DNA of 64,000 bases from Anaerosporobacter mobilis DSM 15930. GTDB lineage: Bacteria; Bacillota; Clostridia; Lachnospirales; Lachnospiraceae. The stretch is from positions 124,001-188,000 of the forward strand of contig NZ_FRCP01000010.1 of the NCBI RefSeq assembly GCF_900142955.1. The letters run 5' to 3'. Shown one piece after another: positions 53,082 to 62,324 of the stretch (position 1 is its first letter; each line of letters opens with the position of its first letter). Below the pieces are notes generated by a model. The model worked only from the letters and a program-made list of their open reading frames with translations. It did not search any database and was not told the origin of the DNA. Position numbers and translations under genes: made by a program.

Positions 53082-53705
53082 ATGAGAACACTTGATGAAG
53101 TTGATAAGAGAGTAATAGAAGTTACGAGAGAACTGTTTTTACAACAGGGAATGCAGAAGACGGAGATGAAGCACATAGCAAAGCAGGCTGGCATAGGTAG
53201 GAGTACCTTATATCGGCATTTTGTCAGCAAGGAAGCCATATCCTTCTATATTGCCAAGGATATTATAGTTGAATTACATGAATTCTCAATTGAAGATCAA
53301 GTAACGGATAGTATGAAGGGATATGATAAGCTTGCATTGTATTTGAAAGCCATGGCTAAGACAATGATGGAAAATCCAGAGAAGGTTCGTTTTCTTGATG
53401 AATTTGACCAAGTATTTACGGATGTATACCCAGATAGTGAAGAAGCAGATGCGTATGTTTCCTTCAATAATGTATATAGGAGTCCTGCTTTTAGTTACTA
53501 TAATGAAGGGATAAGGGATGGAAGCATACAAAAAAACAAGGAATCTTTTGATGAGATAGATACGATACTAATGCTGGTATGGGGATTAGCACAACGAGTA
53601 ATACCAAGGGAGCAGCATTATATACAAGAGCATAACAGATCAGGTGCAGAATACTTTCAAGAATCGTTGAATTTACTGTTGAAGCCTTTAAGGAATACTA
53701 TTTGA
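53082..53705 (+). CDS. TetR-family transcriptional regulator
   Basis: 207 residues. The N-terminal HTH is typical: VIEVTRELFLQQGMQKTEMKHIAKQAGIGRSTLYRHFVSKE. The C-terminal ligand domain (about 60-207) has no recognised family. No neighbouring transporter or enzyme suggests its target; the adjoining genes are spoIIID and, 488 bp on, rnfC. Monocistronic with a terminator. Confidence 0.88.
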   Translation: MRTLDEVDKRVIEVTRELFLQQGMQKTEMKHIAKQAGIGRSTLYRHFVSKEAISFYIAKDIIVELHEFSIEDQVTDSMKGYDKLALYLKAMAKTMMENPEKVRFLDEFDQVFTDVYPDSEEADAYVSFNNVYRSPAFSYYNEGIRDGSIQKNKESFDEIDTILMLVWGLAQRVIPREQHYIQEHNRSGAEYFQESLNLLLKPLRNTI

Positions 53706-53759
53706 CACTTTTGGTAGAATATGATAGAATCTGTAATATAAGTGGGTACATATTGGATT

Positions 53760-53780
53760 AGCTCTTTAAGGAGCTTTTTT
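53760..53780 (+). terminator. Intrinsic terminator after the TetR gene
   Basis: AGCTC-TTTAAG-GAGCT hairpin followed by six T. Confidence 0.75.
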
Positions 53781-53952
53781 ATTAGCCTGACATGGGACAC
53801 GTGTATCACTTTATGCTGTTCAACTTTATGTTCGTGAAATAGATAGTTATGAAGTATGGGTGCAACCGCCACATTGTACAAAGACGTGTTTTTGTTACTA
53901 TAAGAGAACAAGGAATAGAATTCGTAAAAAGTGCGTGTTATAACGATAATAT

Positions 53953-54000
53953 GAGTCTTGTTTATTAGATATATTAATATTTAGTAGACAAGGCTCCTTT
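53953..54000 (+). terminator. Second hairpin upstream of rnf, with G-U pairs
   Basis: GAGTCTTGTTTATTA at 53953 pairs over 15 positions with TAGTAGACAAGGCTC ending at 53996, three of them G-U, which pairs only in RNA read on the plus strand. CCTTTG follows. The 53781-53950 stretch shows nothing recognisable. Confidence 0.5.
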
Positions 54001-54071
54001 GTATGCGCTTTCAACAAAATGAAATAAATTATGACTTATTCCAACAAAACATTGCTAAATAAATAACATTT

Positions 54072-54100
54072 ATTGAATATAAAGTAAAATTTTATTATAA
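54072..54100 (+). promoter_or_regulatory. Promoter of the rnf operon
   Basis: TTGAAT (54072-54077), 17-bp spacer, TATAAT (54095-54100), 93 bp before rnfC. Confidence 0.8.
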
Positions 54101-54193
54101 TATACATATTGTTTTCAATACTAGTGAAAGCAGGAAATAAAGCTTGTTAGTAAAAAAAATCCGTTTTACAATAAAGGAAAAGAGGGAATAAGA

Positions 54194-55513
54194 ATGTCAT
54201 TGTCAACATTTAAAGGTGGAATACATCCTTATGAAGGCAAGGAATTGTCAAAGGATAAGCCTGTTAAAGTGGTACTACCAAAGGGAGAACTAGTATATCC
54301 AATGTCTCAACATATTGGGGCACCTGCAAAACCTGTAGTAGCAGTTGGAGATCGAGTTTTGGCTGGGCAAATCATAGGAGAGGCGCAAGGTTATGTATCG
54401 GTGAATGTAATTGCCTCTGTATCCGGTACTGTTAAGGCAATTGAGAAGCGACTTGTTGTATCTGGAAACAAAGAAACGGTAATAGTTGTAAAAAATGATG
54501 ATAAGTATGAGTCGATTCAGTCTATTGGGCATAAACGCGATTATACTACGTTATCCAAGGAAGAAATACGTAGTATTGTAAAGGATGCTGGCCTTGTAGG
54601 TATGGGTGGGGCAGGATTTCCTACGCATGTTAAAATCACGCCAAAAGATGATAGTAAGATTGATTATGTAATCGTTAATGGAGCAGAGTGTGAACCCTAT
54701 CTTACATCTGATTATCGTATGATGATGGAAGAGACTAGTAAGATTGTTGAAGGCTTAAAAGTAATCCTAGCGTTATTTGAGAATGCTAAGGGTATTATTG
54801 CAGTGGAAGATAATAAGCCAGAAGCAATTAAGAAGTTAGAAGAACTAGTTAAGGATGAAGAGAAAATCCAAGTTAAAGTTCTTAAAACCAAGTTCCCACA
54901 AGGTGCAGAGCGCCAATTAATCTATATGTCTACAGGAAGAAAGATAAATTCCACAATGCTTCCTGCTGATGTTGGTTGCGTCGTTAACAATATTGATACG
55001 TGTATATCAATATATATGGCTGTATGCGAATCCACACCTCTTATGAGAAGAATTATTACGGTTACAGGCGATGCAATAAAGGATCCATGTAACGTAAATG
55101 TGAAAACAGGAACTAACTATAGAGAGTTAGTAGAAGCAGTAGGAGGATTTGTTGCAAAGCCAGAAAAGATTGTATCTGGTGGACCGATGATGGGAATTGC
55201 ATTATTCTCATTAGATATTCCCGTAACGAAGACCTCATCCGCACTTCTTTGTATGACAAAAGACGAGGTAGCAGAACAGGAACCTACAGCGTGTATCAGG
55301 TGCGGACGTTGTGTACAAGCCTGTCCAAGTAAATTAATTCCTCAGAAGATGCTTGAATATGCAGAGCATTTTGATGAAGAAGGTTTTGTAAAGATGAATG
55401 GTATGGAATGTTATGAATGTGGTTGTTGTACCTATGTATGTCCAGCTAAGCGTAGATTAACGCAAGCATTTAAACAGACAAGAAGAAGTGTCTTAGATAG
55501 TAGAAAGAAGTAG
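54194..55513 (+). CDS. rnfC: Rnf complex subunit C
   Basis: 439 residues. NADH-binding flavoprotein-like subunit: GMGGAGFPTHVK and NGAECEPYLTSDYRMM are the FMN/NADH region related to NuoF. Two 4Fe-4S clusters are bound by CIRCGRCVQACP and CYECGCCTYVCP. Rnf oxidises reduced ferredoxin with NAD and pumps sodium or protons. First gene of the standard clostridial order C-D-G-E-A-B behind its own promoter. Confidence 0.96.
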   Translation: MSLSTFKGGIHPYEGKELSKDKPVKVVLPKGELVYPMSQHIGAPAKPVVAVGDRVLAGQIIGEAQGYVSVNVIASVSGTVKAIEKRLVVSGNKETVIVVKNDDKYESIQSIGHKRDYTTLSKEEIRSIVKDAGLVGMGGAGFPTHVKITPKDDSKIDYVIVNGAECEPYLTSDYRMMMEETSKIVEGLKVILALFENAKGIIAVEDNKPEAIKKLEELVKDEEKIQVKVLKTKFPQGAERQLIYMSTGRKINSTMLPADVGCVVNNIDTCISIYMAVCESTPLMRRIITVTGDAIKDPCNVNVKTGTNYRELVEAVGGFVAKPEKIVSGGPMMGIALFSLDIPVTKTSSALLCMTKDEVAEQEPTACIRCGRCVQACPSKLIPQKMLEYAEHFDEEGFVKMNGMECYECGCCTYVCPAKRRLTQAFKQTRRSVLDSRKK

Positions 55514-55612
55514 TGTAGTAAACAAGTGGACTGCGTGGAGAAATTGACGACGCTGCCTTTGTTACCATAGCTATGATATGAATATAGAAAATGAAATGAG
55601 AGGTGCAAAATC

Positions 55613-56551
55613 GTGAACGATTTGTTGAATGTATCAGCATCACCACATGTGAGAAGTAAGGATTCTACAAGCATAATTATGCGAGATGTGGCACTTGCGT
55701 TGGTTCCAGCCAGTATAGCTGGGATTGTTAATTTCGGTTTGAAAGCATTATTAATCATAATAGTAACTATAGCAACATGCGTATTAACAGAGTATATATA
55801 CCAAAAATGTATGCATAAAAAAGTTACAACATCGGACTTCAGTGCACTTGTAACTGGTCTGTTACTAGCATTGAATCTACCATCTACGGTTCCTTTATGG
55901 ATACCAATCATTGGTGGTGTGTTTGCAATATTAGTTGTTAAGCAATTATATGGTGGATTAGGACAGAACTTTATGAATCCAGCATTAGCGGCTAGATGTT
56001 TCTTATTAATATCCTTCACTGGAAGAATGACAACGTTTACATATGACGGAGTATCAGGAGCTACACCACTTGCACTACTTAAGAGCGGTGAAGAGACAGC
56101 ATCTGTTACAACAATGTTTCTAGGAAACATTGCGGGTACAATTGGAGAGACATCTGTTCTTGCGCTATTACTTGGAGCAGCATATCTTCTTTTAAGAAAA
56201 GTAATATCACTTCGCATTCCTTTCACATATATAGGAAGTTTTATGCTCTTCATCTTGATCTTTGGTGGAGAAGGATTTGATACAACCTTCTTATTAACAC
56301 ATCTTTTTGGTGGCGGTTTAATTCTTGGTGCTTTCTTTATGGCGACGGATTATGTATCAAGCCCAATTACACCAATGGGTCAGATTATATTTGGTATCTT
56401 ACTTGGTGTATTCACAGGGATTTTCCGATTATTCGGTGGTTCTGCCGAAGGTGTTTCTTATGCGATTATCTTCTGTAATCTCTTAGTACCATTGATTGAG
56501 AAGGTTACGCTACCAACACCATTTGGGAAGGAGCGTGCAAGACATGAGTAA
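55613..56551 (+). CDS. rnfD: Rnf complex subunit D
   Basis: 312 residues, GTG start with GAGAGGTGC. Membrane subunit with about nine helices; the covalent FMN attachment site is the Thr of SGATPLALL near residue 165. Related to NqrB. It follows rnfC by 99 bp and overlaps rnfG by 8 bp. Confidence 0.95.
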   Translation: MNDLLNVSASPHVRSKDSTSIIMRDVALALVPASIAGIVNFGLKALLIIIVTIATCVLTEYIYQKCMHKKVTTSDFSALVTGLLLALNLPSTVPLWIPIIGGVFAILVVKQLYGGLGQNFMNPALAARCFLLISFTGRMTTFTYDGVSGATPLALLKSGEETASVTTMFLGNIAGTIGETSVLALLLGAAYLLLRKVISLRIPFTYIGSFMLFILIFGGEGFDTTFLLTHLFGGGLILGAFFMATDYVSSPITPMGQIIFGILLGVFTGIFRLFGGSAEGVSYAIIFCNLLVPLIEKVTLPTPFGKERARHE

Positions 56552-57188
56552 AACAAGTGCAAAGAACACGATTATTAAAGATGCATTGAAATTGTTTTGT
56601 ATAACCTTAGTAGCAGGGGTGCTACTGGGCTTTGTATATGAGATAACAAAAGATCCAATTAAAAAGCAAGAACAAGAAACTAAGCAGAGGGCATATCAGA
56701 CGGTATTTACTGATGCGACATCCTTCATAGAAAGCGATACGGTAACTGCCGCTGTAGAGAAATCCTCTGAGGTATTATCCGATGCTACAATTACGGGAGG
56801 AGCTGATTTTTCCGGTATTACAATTAGTGAAACATTAGAAGCGCATGATTCCTCTGATTCCTTAATTGGTTACGTAATGAATGTTATAACATCAAATGGG
56901 TATGGTGGAGATATTAAAGTCTCAATTGGTATTCGTATGGATGGAACGGTAACAGGTATGGAGATTCTCTCAATAAGTGAGACTGCTGGTCTTGGAATGA
57001 AAGCAGCAGAAAGTAAATTCAAGAATCAATTCAAAGATAAGAATGTTGATCAATTCGAATATACGAAAGTTGGAGCAACGAAAGACAACGAAATTGACGC
57101 AATTAGTGGTGCAACAATTACAACAAAAGCAGTAACAGGGGCAGTGAATGCAGGAATTTGTTTTACTAAGAACTGCTTATTTCAATAG
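56544..57188 (+). CDS. rnfG: Rnf complex subunit G
   Basis: 214 residues from ATG 56544 behind GGAAGGAG; longer in-frame starts lie within rnfD. One N-terminal helix (about 12-32), then an extracytoplasmic FMN domain with the attachment Thr in ISGATITTKAV near the C terminus and ETAGLGMKA. Related to NqrC. Confidence 0.94.
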   Translation: MSKTSAKNTIIKDALKLFCITLVAGVLLGFVYEITKDPIKKQEQETKQRAYQTVFTDATSFIESDTVTAAVEKSSEVLSDATITGGADFSGITISETLEAHDSSDSLIGYVMNVITSNGYGGDIKVSIGIRMDGTVTGMEILSISETAGLGMKAAESKFKNQFKDKNVDQFEYTKVGATKDNEIDAISGATITTKAVTGAVNAGICFTKNCLFQ

Positions 57189-57199
57189 GGGGTGTGGGA

Positions 57200-57916
57200 A
57201 TGAATAAGTATATGGAACGTTTATTTAATGGTATTATCAAAGAAAACCCTACCTTCGTGTTAATGCTTGGTATGTGTCCAACATTAGCAGTAACTACCTC
57301 AGCTATGAATGGTATGGGAATGGGACTAACAACAACAGTAGTATTAATTATGTCGAACATGTTGATTTCTATGTTGCGTAAAATGATACCTGACAGCGTA
57401 AGAATGCCAGCTTATATTGTGGTTGTTGCTTCCTTCGTTACAGTTGTACAGTTCGTGTTACAAGCATATATTCCATCTTTATATGATACATTGGGAATTT
57501 ACATTCCTTTAATCGTTGTTAACTGTATTATCTTAGGTAGAGCAGAGTCTTATGCATCTAAGAATTCGGTAGGATTGTCTATCTTTGATGGTATGGGAAT
57601 GGGTCTAGGATTCACAGTAGGCCTAACATTAATCGGTACATTTAGAGAAATCATTGGTAATGGTTCTATCTTCAATGCTAATATTATGCCTAGTTCTTAT
57701 GAACCAGCAACAATCTTTGTCTTAGCACCAGGTGCATTTTTTGTACTTGCAATGTTAACGGCAATTCAAAACAAACTAAAAGCACCTTCTGCAACGAATG
57801 GAGAAGGAAAAGAAGATACAATTGCATGTGGTGGCAACTGTAGTAATTGCCATGGTGCTGATTGTGTGGCTAACCGTGAGACGCTATCGAAGGAAAAGGA
57901 AGGGGAACAAAAGTAG
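57200..57916 (+). CDS. rnfE: Rnf complex subunit E with Cys-rich tail
   Basis: 238 residues from ATG 57200 (GGGGGT at 6 nt; GTG 57194 is the alternative). Six-helix membrane protein with NPTFVLMLGMCPTLAVTTSA and IPLIVVNCIILGRAE, the NqrD/RnfE pattern whose Cys bind an intramembrane Fe-S cluster with RnfA. The C terminus adds about 40 hydrophilic residues with IACGGNCSNCHGADC, beyond the usual end of the family. The rnfA ATG is adjacent to its stop. Confidence 0.93.
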   Translation: MNKYMERLFNGIIKENPTFVLMLGMCPTLAVTTSAMNGMGMGLTTTVVLIMSNMLISMLRKMIPDSVRMPAYIVVVASFVTVVQFVLQAYIPSLYDTLGIYIPLIVVNCIILGRAESYASKNSVGLSIFDGMGMGLGFTVGLTLIGTFREIIGNGSIFNANIMPSSYEPATIFVLAPGAFFVLAMLTAIQNKLKAPSATNGEGKEDTIACGGNCSNCHGADCVANRETLSKEKEGEQK

Positions 57917-58492
57917 ATGAAAGAACTAATTATTATATTGATTGGATCAGCTTTAGTTAATAATGTTGTCTTAAGTCAGTTCTTAGGACTATGTCCATTC
58001 CTTGGTGTATCGAAGAAAGTTGAGACAGCAGCAGGTATGGGAGGGGCAGTAATCTTCGTAATTACCATTGCATCTGCCTTCACAAGTTTAATCTATGATT
58101 TTATTTTAGTACCAGCAAACCTGACATACATGCAGACAATTGTATTTATTATAGTAATTGCAGCCTTAGTACAATTTGTTGAGATGGTACTTAAGAAGAT
58201 TAGTCCAAGTCTATATAATTCACTTGGTGTATATCTTCCTTTAATTACAACAAACTGTGCAGTTCTTGGTGTTGCTTTAATTAACGTACAGAAAGAATAT
58301 AATTTTATAACAAGTGTTGTGAATGGGTTTGGAACAGCGGTTGGCTTTACAATAGCGATTGTAATTATGGCAGGTATCCGTGAACGAAATGAACATAACG
58401 ACATATCAAAATCCTTCAAAGGCTCACCGATTGTATTAATTACAGCAGGTCTTATGGCTATCGCCTTCTTTGGATTTTCAGGATTACTATAG
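57917..58492 (+). CDS. rnfA: Rnf complex subunit A
   Basis: 191 residues, six membrane helices. SQFLGLCPFLGVSKKVETAAGMGGAV and LPLITTNCAVLGVALIN carry the Cys that share a 2Fe-2S centre with RnfE. Starts directly after the rnfE stop, so translation is coupled. Confidence 0.95.
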   Translation: MKELIIILIGSALVNNVVLSQFLGLCPFLGVSKKVETAAGMGGAVIFVITIASAFTSLIYDFILVPANLTYMQTIVFIIVIAALVQFVEMVLKKISPSLYNSLGVYLPLITTNCAVLGVALINVQKEYNFITSVVNGFGTAVGFTIAIVIMAGIRERNEHNDISKSFKGSPIVLITAGLMAIAFFGFSGLL

Positions 58493-58504
58493 GGGGGCAA
58501 AGAT

Positions 58505-59296
58505 ATGAGTATAGAAGGAATTATCGTAGCAACACTAATTGTTGGTGTTACTGGTTTAATAATAGGTCTTCTTCTTGGCCTTGCTGGAGAGAAGTTTAAA
58601 GTAGAGGTAGACGAGAAGGAGTTACAGATTAGAGATCTACTACCAGGCAATAACTGTGGTGGTTGCGGATTTGCAGGTTGTGATGCATTAGCGAAAGCGA
58701 TTGCAGCTGGAGAAGCGCCTACTAACGCCTGTCCAGTAGCTGGGGCAGAACAAGCCAAATTAATTAGCGATGTTATGGGCGTTGAAAATGAAGAAAAAGA
58801 AAAGCAAGTAGCCTTTGTTAAGTGCGCAGGTACCTGTGATAAAACAAATGTGAAATATAATTACTATGGAATTGCGGATTGTAAGAAAGTTGCGTTGATT
58901 CCTGGTAAAGGGGATAAAACGTGTTCTTATGGTTGTATGGGATATGGTAGCTGTATCAAAGCGTGCTCATTCGATGCAATACATGTTGTAAATGGTATTG
59001 CAGTTGTAGATAAAGAAAAATGCGTAGCTTGTGGAAAGTGCATTAAGGAATGTCCTAATAATTTAATCGAATTCGTTCCTTATAAATCAGAATATCGAGT
59101 TCGTTGTAATTCTAAGGACAAAGGTAAGGAAGTAAAACTTGCTTGTAAGGCAGGATGTATTGGCTGCATGATCTGTGTTAAAAATTGTGAAGATGATGCG
59201 ATTTCTGTAGTTGATAATATTGCCCATATTGATTATAATAAATGTACGAATTGTGGAAAATGCGCGGAAAAATGTCCGGTAAAGGTAATTGTGTAA
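58505..59296 (+). CDS. rnfB: Rnf complex subunit B
   Basis: 263 residues. N-terminal helix (about 5-27), then the Fe-S domain NCGGCGFAGCDALAKAIAAGE ... ACPV, then ferredoxin-type clusters including CVACGKCIKECP, CIGCMICVKNCE and CTNCGKCAEKCP. It is the entry point for electrons from ferredoxin. Last gene of the operon, with AGGGGGGC as ribosome site. Confidence 0.96.
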   Translation: MSIEGIIVATLIVGVTGLIIGLLLGLAGEKFKVEVDEKELQIRDLLPGNNCGGCGFAGCDALAKAIAAGEAPTNACPVAGAEQAKLISDVMGVENEEKEKQVAFVKCAGTCDKTNVKYNYYGIADCKKVALIPGKGDKTCSYGCMGYGSCIKACSFDAIHVVNGIAVVDKEKCVACGKCIKECPNNLIEFVPYKSEYRVRCNSKDKGKEVKLACKAGCIGCMICVKNCEDDAISVVDNIAHIDYNKCTNCGKCAEKCPVKVIV

Positions 59297-59406
59297 ACTA
59301 AATCCTTTATAAAGCAGTGCGTTTTACAAGGTTGTTAGACTTTGTAAAAGGTATAGTTAGAGATTTGAGACAGCTATATGAAAGTGTAGCGGAGGGCTCA
59401 TTAATG

Positions 59407-59439
59407 TACAGTCACCAGTTATTATACATGGTGACTGTA
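59407..59439 (+). promoter_or_regulatory. 11-bp inverted repeat in the HD-GYP leader
   Basis: TACAGTCACCA (59407-59417) pairs perfectly with TGGTGACTGTA (59429-59439). It ends two bases before an AGGAG ribosome site region. No T-run: a translational hairpin or an operator. A weaker TTTTACAA/TTGTAAAA hairpin lies earlier, near 59324-59350. Confidence 0.6.
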
Positions 59440-59456
59440 TATATAGGAGAAATAGC

Positions 59457-60548
59457 ATGAGATTAATATCAACGTCACAAATACAATCAGATATGGTTTT
59501 GGCTCGGCCGATATATAATGAGGGACGCTTAATCTTAGCGGAGGGTACTAATAATCTAGGAAGATATATAAAAAGTCTTAATCGATTGGGAATAAGTGAA
59601 ATCTATATAGAAGATACAATAAGTGAAGGAATTGATGTTCCGGATGTGTTAACTGTGAAAACACGTAATATTTGTAAAGAAACAATAAGAAATACATTCA
59701 AAGATTTCACTAATAGAGGTAAAATCCAAGTAGAGGGTATAGAAAAAAGCATTGATTTAGTAATTGAGGAGATTATGCAAAATAAAGATGTTCTTATTAG
59801 TTTGAACGATATTGGAGCAGCAGATGAATATACATATACGCATTCAGTAAGTACAACAGTGTACGCTTTATTACTTGCTCAACGACTTGGATATAAAATA
59901 GAAATGATGAAACGACTTGCTATAGGTACAATATTACATGATATCGGGAAAATCTATATTGATCATGATATTATGTTCAAAGAAGGCAAGCTGACTGACA
60001 AAGAATATGAATATGTTAAAAAACATACTTTATTAGGATACAATGCATTAAAGAGTTGCGATTCATTATCAGAATTATCAAGAATTATATCTCTTACACA
60101 TCATGAGCATATCGATGGCACCGGTTACCCAAGGGGGCTAAAAGGAGACGAGTTGCACCAATTTTCTAAAATTGTAGCAATTGCTGATGTATATGATGCG
60201 CTAACTTCGACGCGCTGTTATCGACCAAAATGGTCAAACAAGCAAGCTATGGATATGTTAATGCAGTATTGTGGAACAAAGTTCGATACGGATTTAGTAT
60301 GTAGATTTCTGCAACTAATTGCAGTGTATCCGAACGGAACACAGGTAAAGTTAACAGATGGAAGAGTTGGAATTGTAAAAGAACAGAATCCGGGAATGCC
60401 TCTTAGACCTGTAGTGAGAATCTTCGCTGAAGCTGATGGTTCAAAGAAAGAGATGTATGATGTTAACTTGATGATTGAATTGAATATTGTTATTGCCGAA
60501 GATGAATTTGATTATATTATAGATGATAAATCGAAACAAGTTGGTTAA
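59457..60548 (+). CDS. HD-GYP domain protein (cyclic-di-GMP phosphodiesterase)
   Basis: 363 residues. N-terminal about 100 residues of DUF3391-like type; the HD-GYP domain has THSVSTTVYALLLAQRLG, LHDIGKIYI, HHEHIDGTGYPRGL (the GYP signature) and IADVYDALTSTRCYRP. The core metal ligands are all present, so hydrolysis of c-di-GMP is likely. A C-terminal segment (about 290-360, VYPNGTQVKLTDGRVGIV) is common in such proteins. It is followed by a regulator gene after a terminator-like hairpin. Confidence 0.9.
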   Translation: MRLISTSQIQSDMVLARPIYNEGRLILAEGTNNLGRYIKSLNRLGISEIYIEDTISEGIDVPDVLTVKTRNICKETIRNTFKDFTNRGKIQVEGIEKSIDLVIEEIMQNKDVLISLNDIGAADEYTYTHSVSTTVYALLLAQRLGYKIEMMKRLAIGTILHDIGKIYIDHDIMFKEGKLTDKEYEYVKKHTLLGYNALKSCDSLSELSRIISLTHHEHIDGTGYPRGLKGDELHQFSKIVAIADVYDALTSTRCYRPKWSNKQAMDMLMQYCGTKFDTDLVCRFLQLIAVYPNGTQVKLTDGRVGIVKEQNPGMPLRPVVRIFAEADGSKKEMYDVNLMIELNIVIAEDEFDYIIDDKSKQVG

Positions 60549-60556
60549 TACTAAAT

Positions 60557-60588
60557 AAGGGAATTGTGGTGAGCAATGCCCTTTTTTT
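60557..60588 (+). terminator. Terminator abutting the regulator's ribosome site
   Basis: AAGGG-ATTG pairs with CAAT-CCCTT around a short loop with T7 following; the next bases are GGAGG, the ribosome site of the regulator gene. Confidence 0.7.
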
Positions 60589-60598
60589 GGAGGCGATT

Positions 60599-62176
60599 AT
60601 GATGTATAAAGTACTTATTGCAGAGCGAGATATAGAATATGTAGATCAATTAAGAGGTATCATTAATAGAGATTACCGAAATTGTCAGATTACGGACATT
60701 GTAGGTTCGTCAAGAGAGGTAATTGAGATTTTAGGGAAAGAGAATTCGGATATTGATGTTGCAATAATTAATGTTAAACTTACTGGGGTTAATGGTTTAG
60801 AGGCGATTAAGAAGGTAAGACAAAAGAATTTTGATACACGAATTCTGGTATTGTCAGAGTTTAGTTACCTTGAGTTCGCGCAGGAAGCGATAAGGCTAAA
60901 AGTTGACAATTATATTATAATACCAGCGAATGATAACGAAATTAGTGATGCTATTCGTCTTTGTCTTGAGGAGATTGTAAGAATGAATCATTACAAACAA
61001 AAGATTTGTAGTGTTACAACGGAATATCAAGAGGCGAAGCAATATATAGAATATAGTTATATATATACCGTACTTTTTAGCAAATTATCAAGTAGAGATA
61101 TTAAGAAATATGTAGAGTTATTAGGGGTTAGTTTGAAAGGCTGCATGGTTAATATGGAGTTAGAATCAGATGATATGAAACTGATTAACAAGCAGACAAT
61201 TCTTCAGCAGATATATGAATGCATACATGAGTATGATGGGGGGATTTTCCGATTTGTAGTCGGCCCCAAGATTAATAGACATATTGTATTATATGTATCT
61301 TATCTTTGTGAAGAGACGGAGAATAATAATAGTAAACTAAAAGAACTGTTAAAAACCATAGCAAAAGAGATTAAGATGAAATTTCTAATTGACGTATATA
61401 TAGGAATTGGAAAAGTGGAAGAAATGATTAATATCTATGCTTCCTACCAAGACTCAATCCGTAATTTACTAGAGATGAAAAATCTTCTTGATACTAGTGG
61501 CATACAGGATAGCGAATCTTATTATGGTAATCTATACAAGGATTTGGAACGCAAATATCTTACATCATTACGCTTAAAAGATGGAGAGAGTTCAAATTAT
61601 CTAAACCATTTGCTAGATTGCATAGATCATTTTTGTGAAGAAGTAAGAAAGAGTAAGATTATTGAGCTGTTAGTACTTACACGTCATACAATGACTGGTT
61701 TTGATTGGGAAGCATATTCACAAGATAACTTTACGGAATATCTTTTGGCTGTAAGCAACATACCAATATCTGAACTTAAATCTTGGGCACACCAGACATT
61801 TGAATACATTCAATATAGCCAAGTAGATCAAAATCGCCTATATACGAAAGCGGTTAGTGATGCAATTAATATTATTGATGGAGAATATACCAAAAATATT
61901 ACATTAGAAGAGATTGCTAAACGAGTTGGGGTAAGCTCTCAATATCTAAGTAAGATATTTAAAGATGAGACGAATCAGACATTTGTGGAGTACCTAACAA
62001 CACTACGAATTAACCGGGCCAAAGATATTATACAAACTTCAGATCAACCCATTAAGCAAGTAGGGATAATGGTTGGATATAAAGATCCTAATTACTTTAG
62101 TAGGATATTTAGAAGTGTAGTTGGAATATCACCATCAGACTTCAGGGATAGTGTTAAGTATAAGATAGACAAATAG
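60599..62176 (+). CDS. AraC-type response-regulator-like protein with degenerate receiver
   Basis: 525 residues from ATG 60599 (GGAGG at 5 nt; ATG 60602 equally good). YesN-like layout: receiver domain (1-125), long middle domain, and two C-terminal HTHs (ITLEEIAKRVGVSSQYLSKIFKDE and IKQVGIMVGYKDPNYFSRIFR). The receiver has N58 where the phospho-Asp belongs (AIINVKLTG), E9-R10 instead of the acidic pair, and no Lys in YIIIPAND. It is thus probably not switched by phosphorylation. No histidine kinase gene adjoins. Confidence 0.88.
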   Translation: MMYKVLIAERDIEYVDQLRGIINRDYRNCQITDIVGSSREVIEILGKENSDIDVAIINVKLTGVNGLEAIKKVRQKNFDTRILVLSEFSYLEFAQEAIRLKVDNYIIIPANDNEISDAIRLCLEEIVRMNHYKQKICSVTTEYQEAKQYIEYSYIYTVLFSKLSSRDIKKYVELLGVSLKGCMVNMELESDDMKLINKQTILQQIYECIHEYDGGIFRFVVGPKINRHIVLYVSYLCEETENNNSKLKELLKTIAKEIKMKFLIDVYIGIGKVEEMINIYASYQDSIRNLLEMKNLLDTSGIQDSESYYGNLYKDLERKYLTSLRLKDGESSNYLNHLLDCIDHFCEEVRKSKIIELLVLTRHTMTGFDWEAYSQDNFTEYLLAVSNIPISELKSWAHQTFEYIQYSQVDQNRLYTKAVSDAINIIDGEYTKNITLEEIAKRVGVSSQYLSKIFKDETNQTFVEYLTTLRINRAKDIIQTSDQPIKQVGIMVGYKDPNYFSRIFRSVVGISPSDFRDSVKYKIDK

Positions 62177-62202
62177 GAGATAGACAAATAAAAGGGGAGT
62201 TG

Positions 62203-62290
62203 AAAAAGACAATCTTCATGGGGGATGTAGGCTCCACGGATATTATTTATCCAAGCTTTGCACATAAACCATTTGAAAGATTGCCTTTTT
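62203..62290 (+). terminator. Terminator between the regulator and FliD-like genes
   Basis: AAAAAG-CAATCTT (62203-62216) pairs with AAGATTG-CTTTTT (62277-62290), with an inner GGATA/TATCC-type hairpin in the 60-nt loop. Confidence 0.65.
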
Positions 62291-62324
62291 ACTGTTATAT
62301 TCTTGCTTTATAGCTGATGTGACC

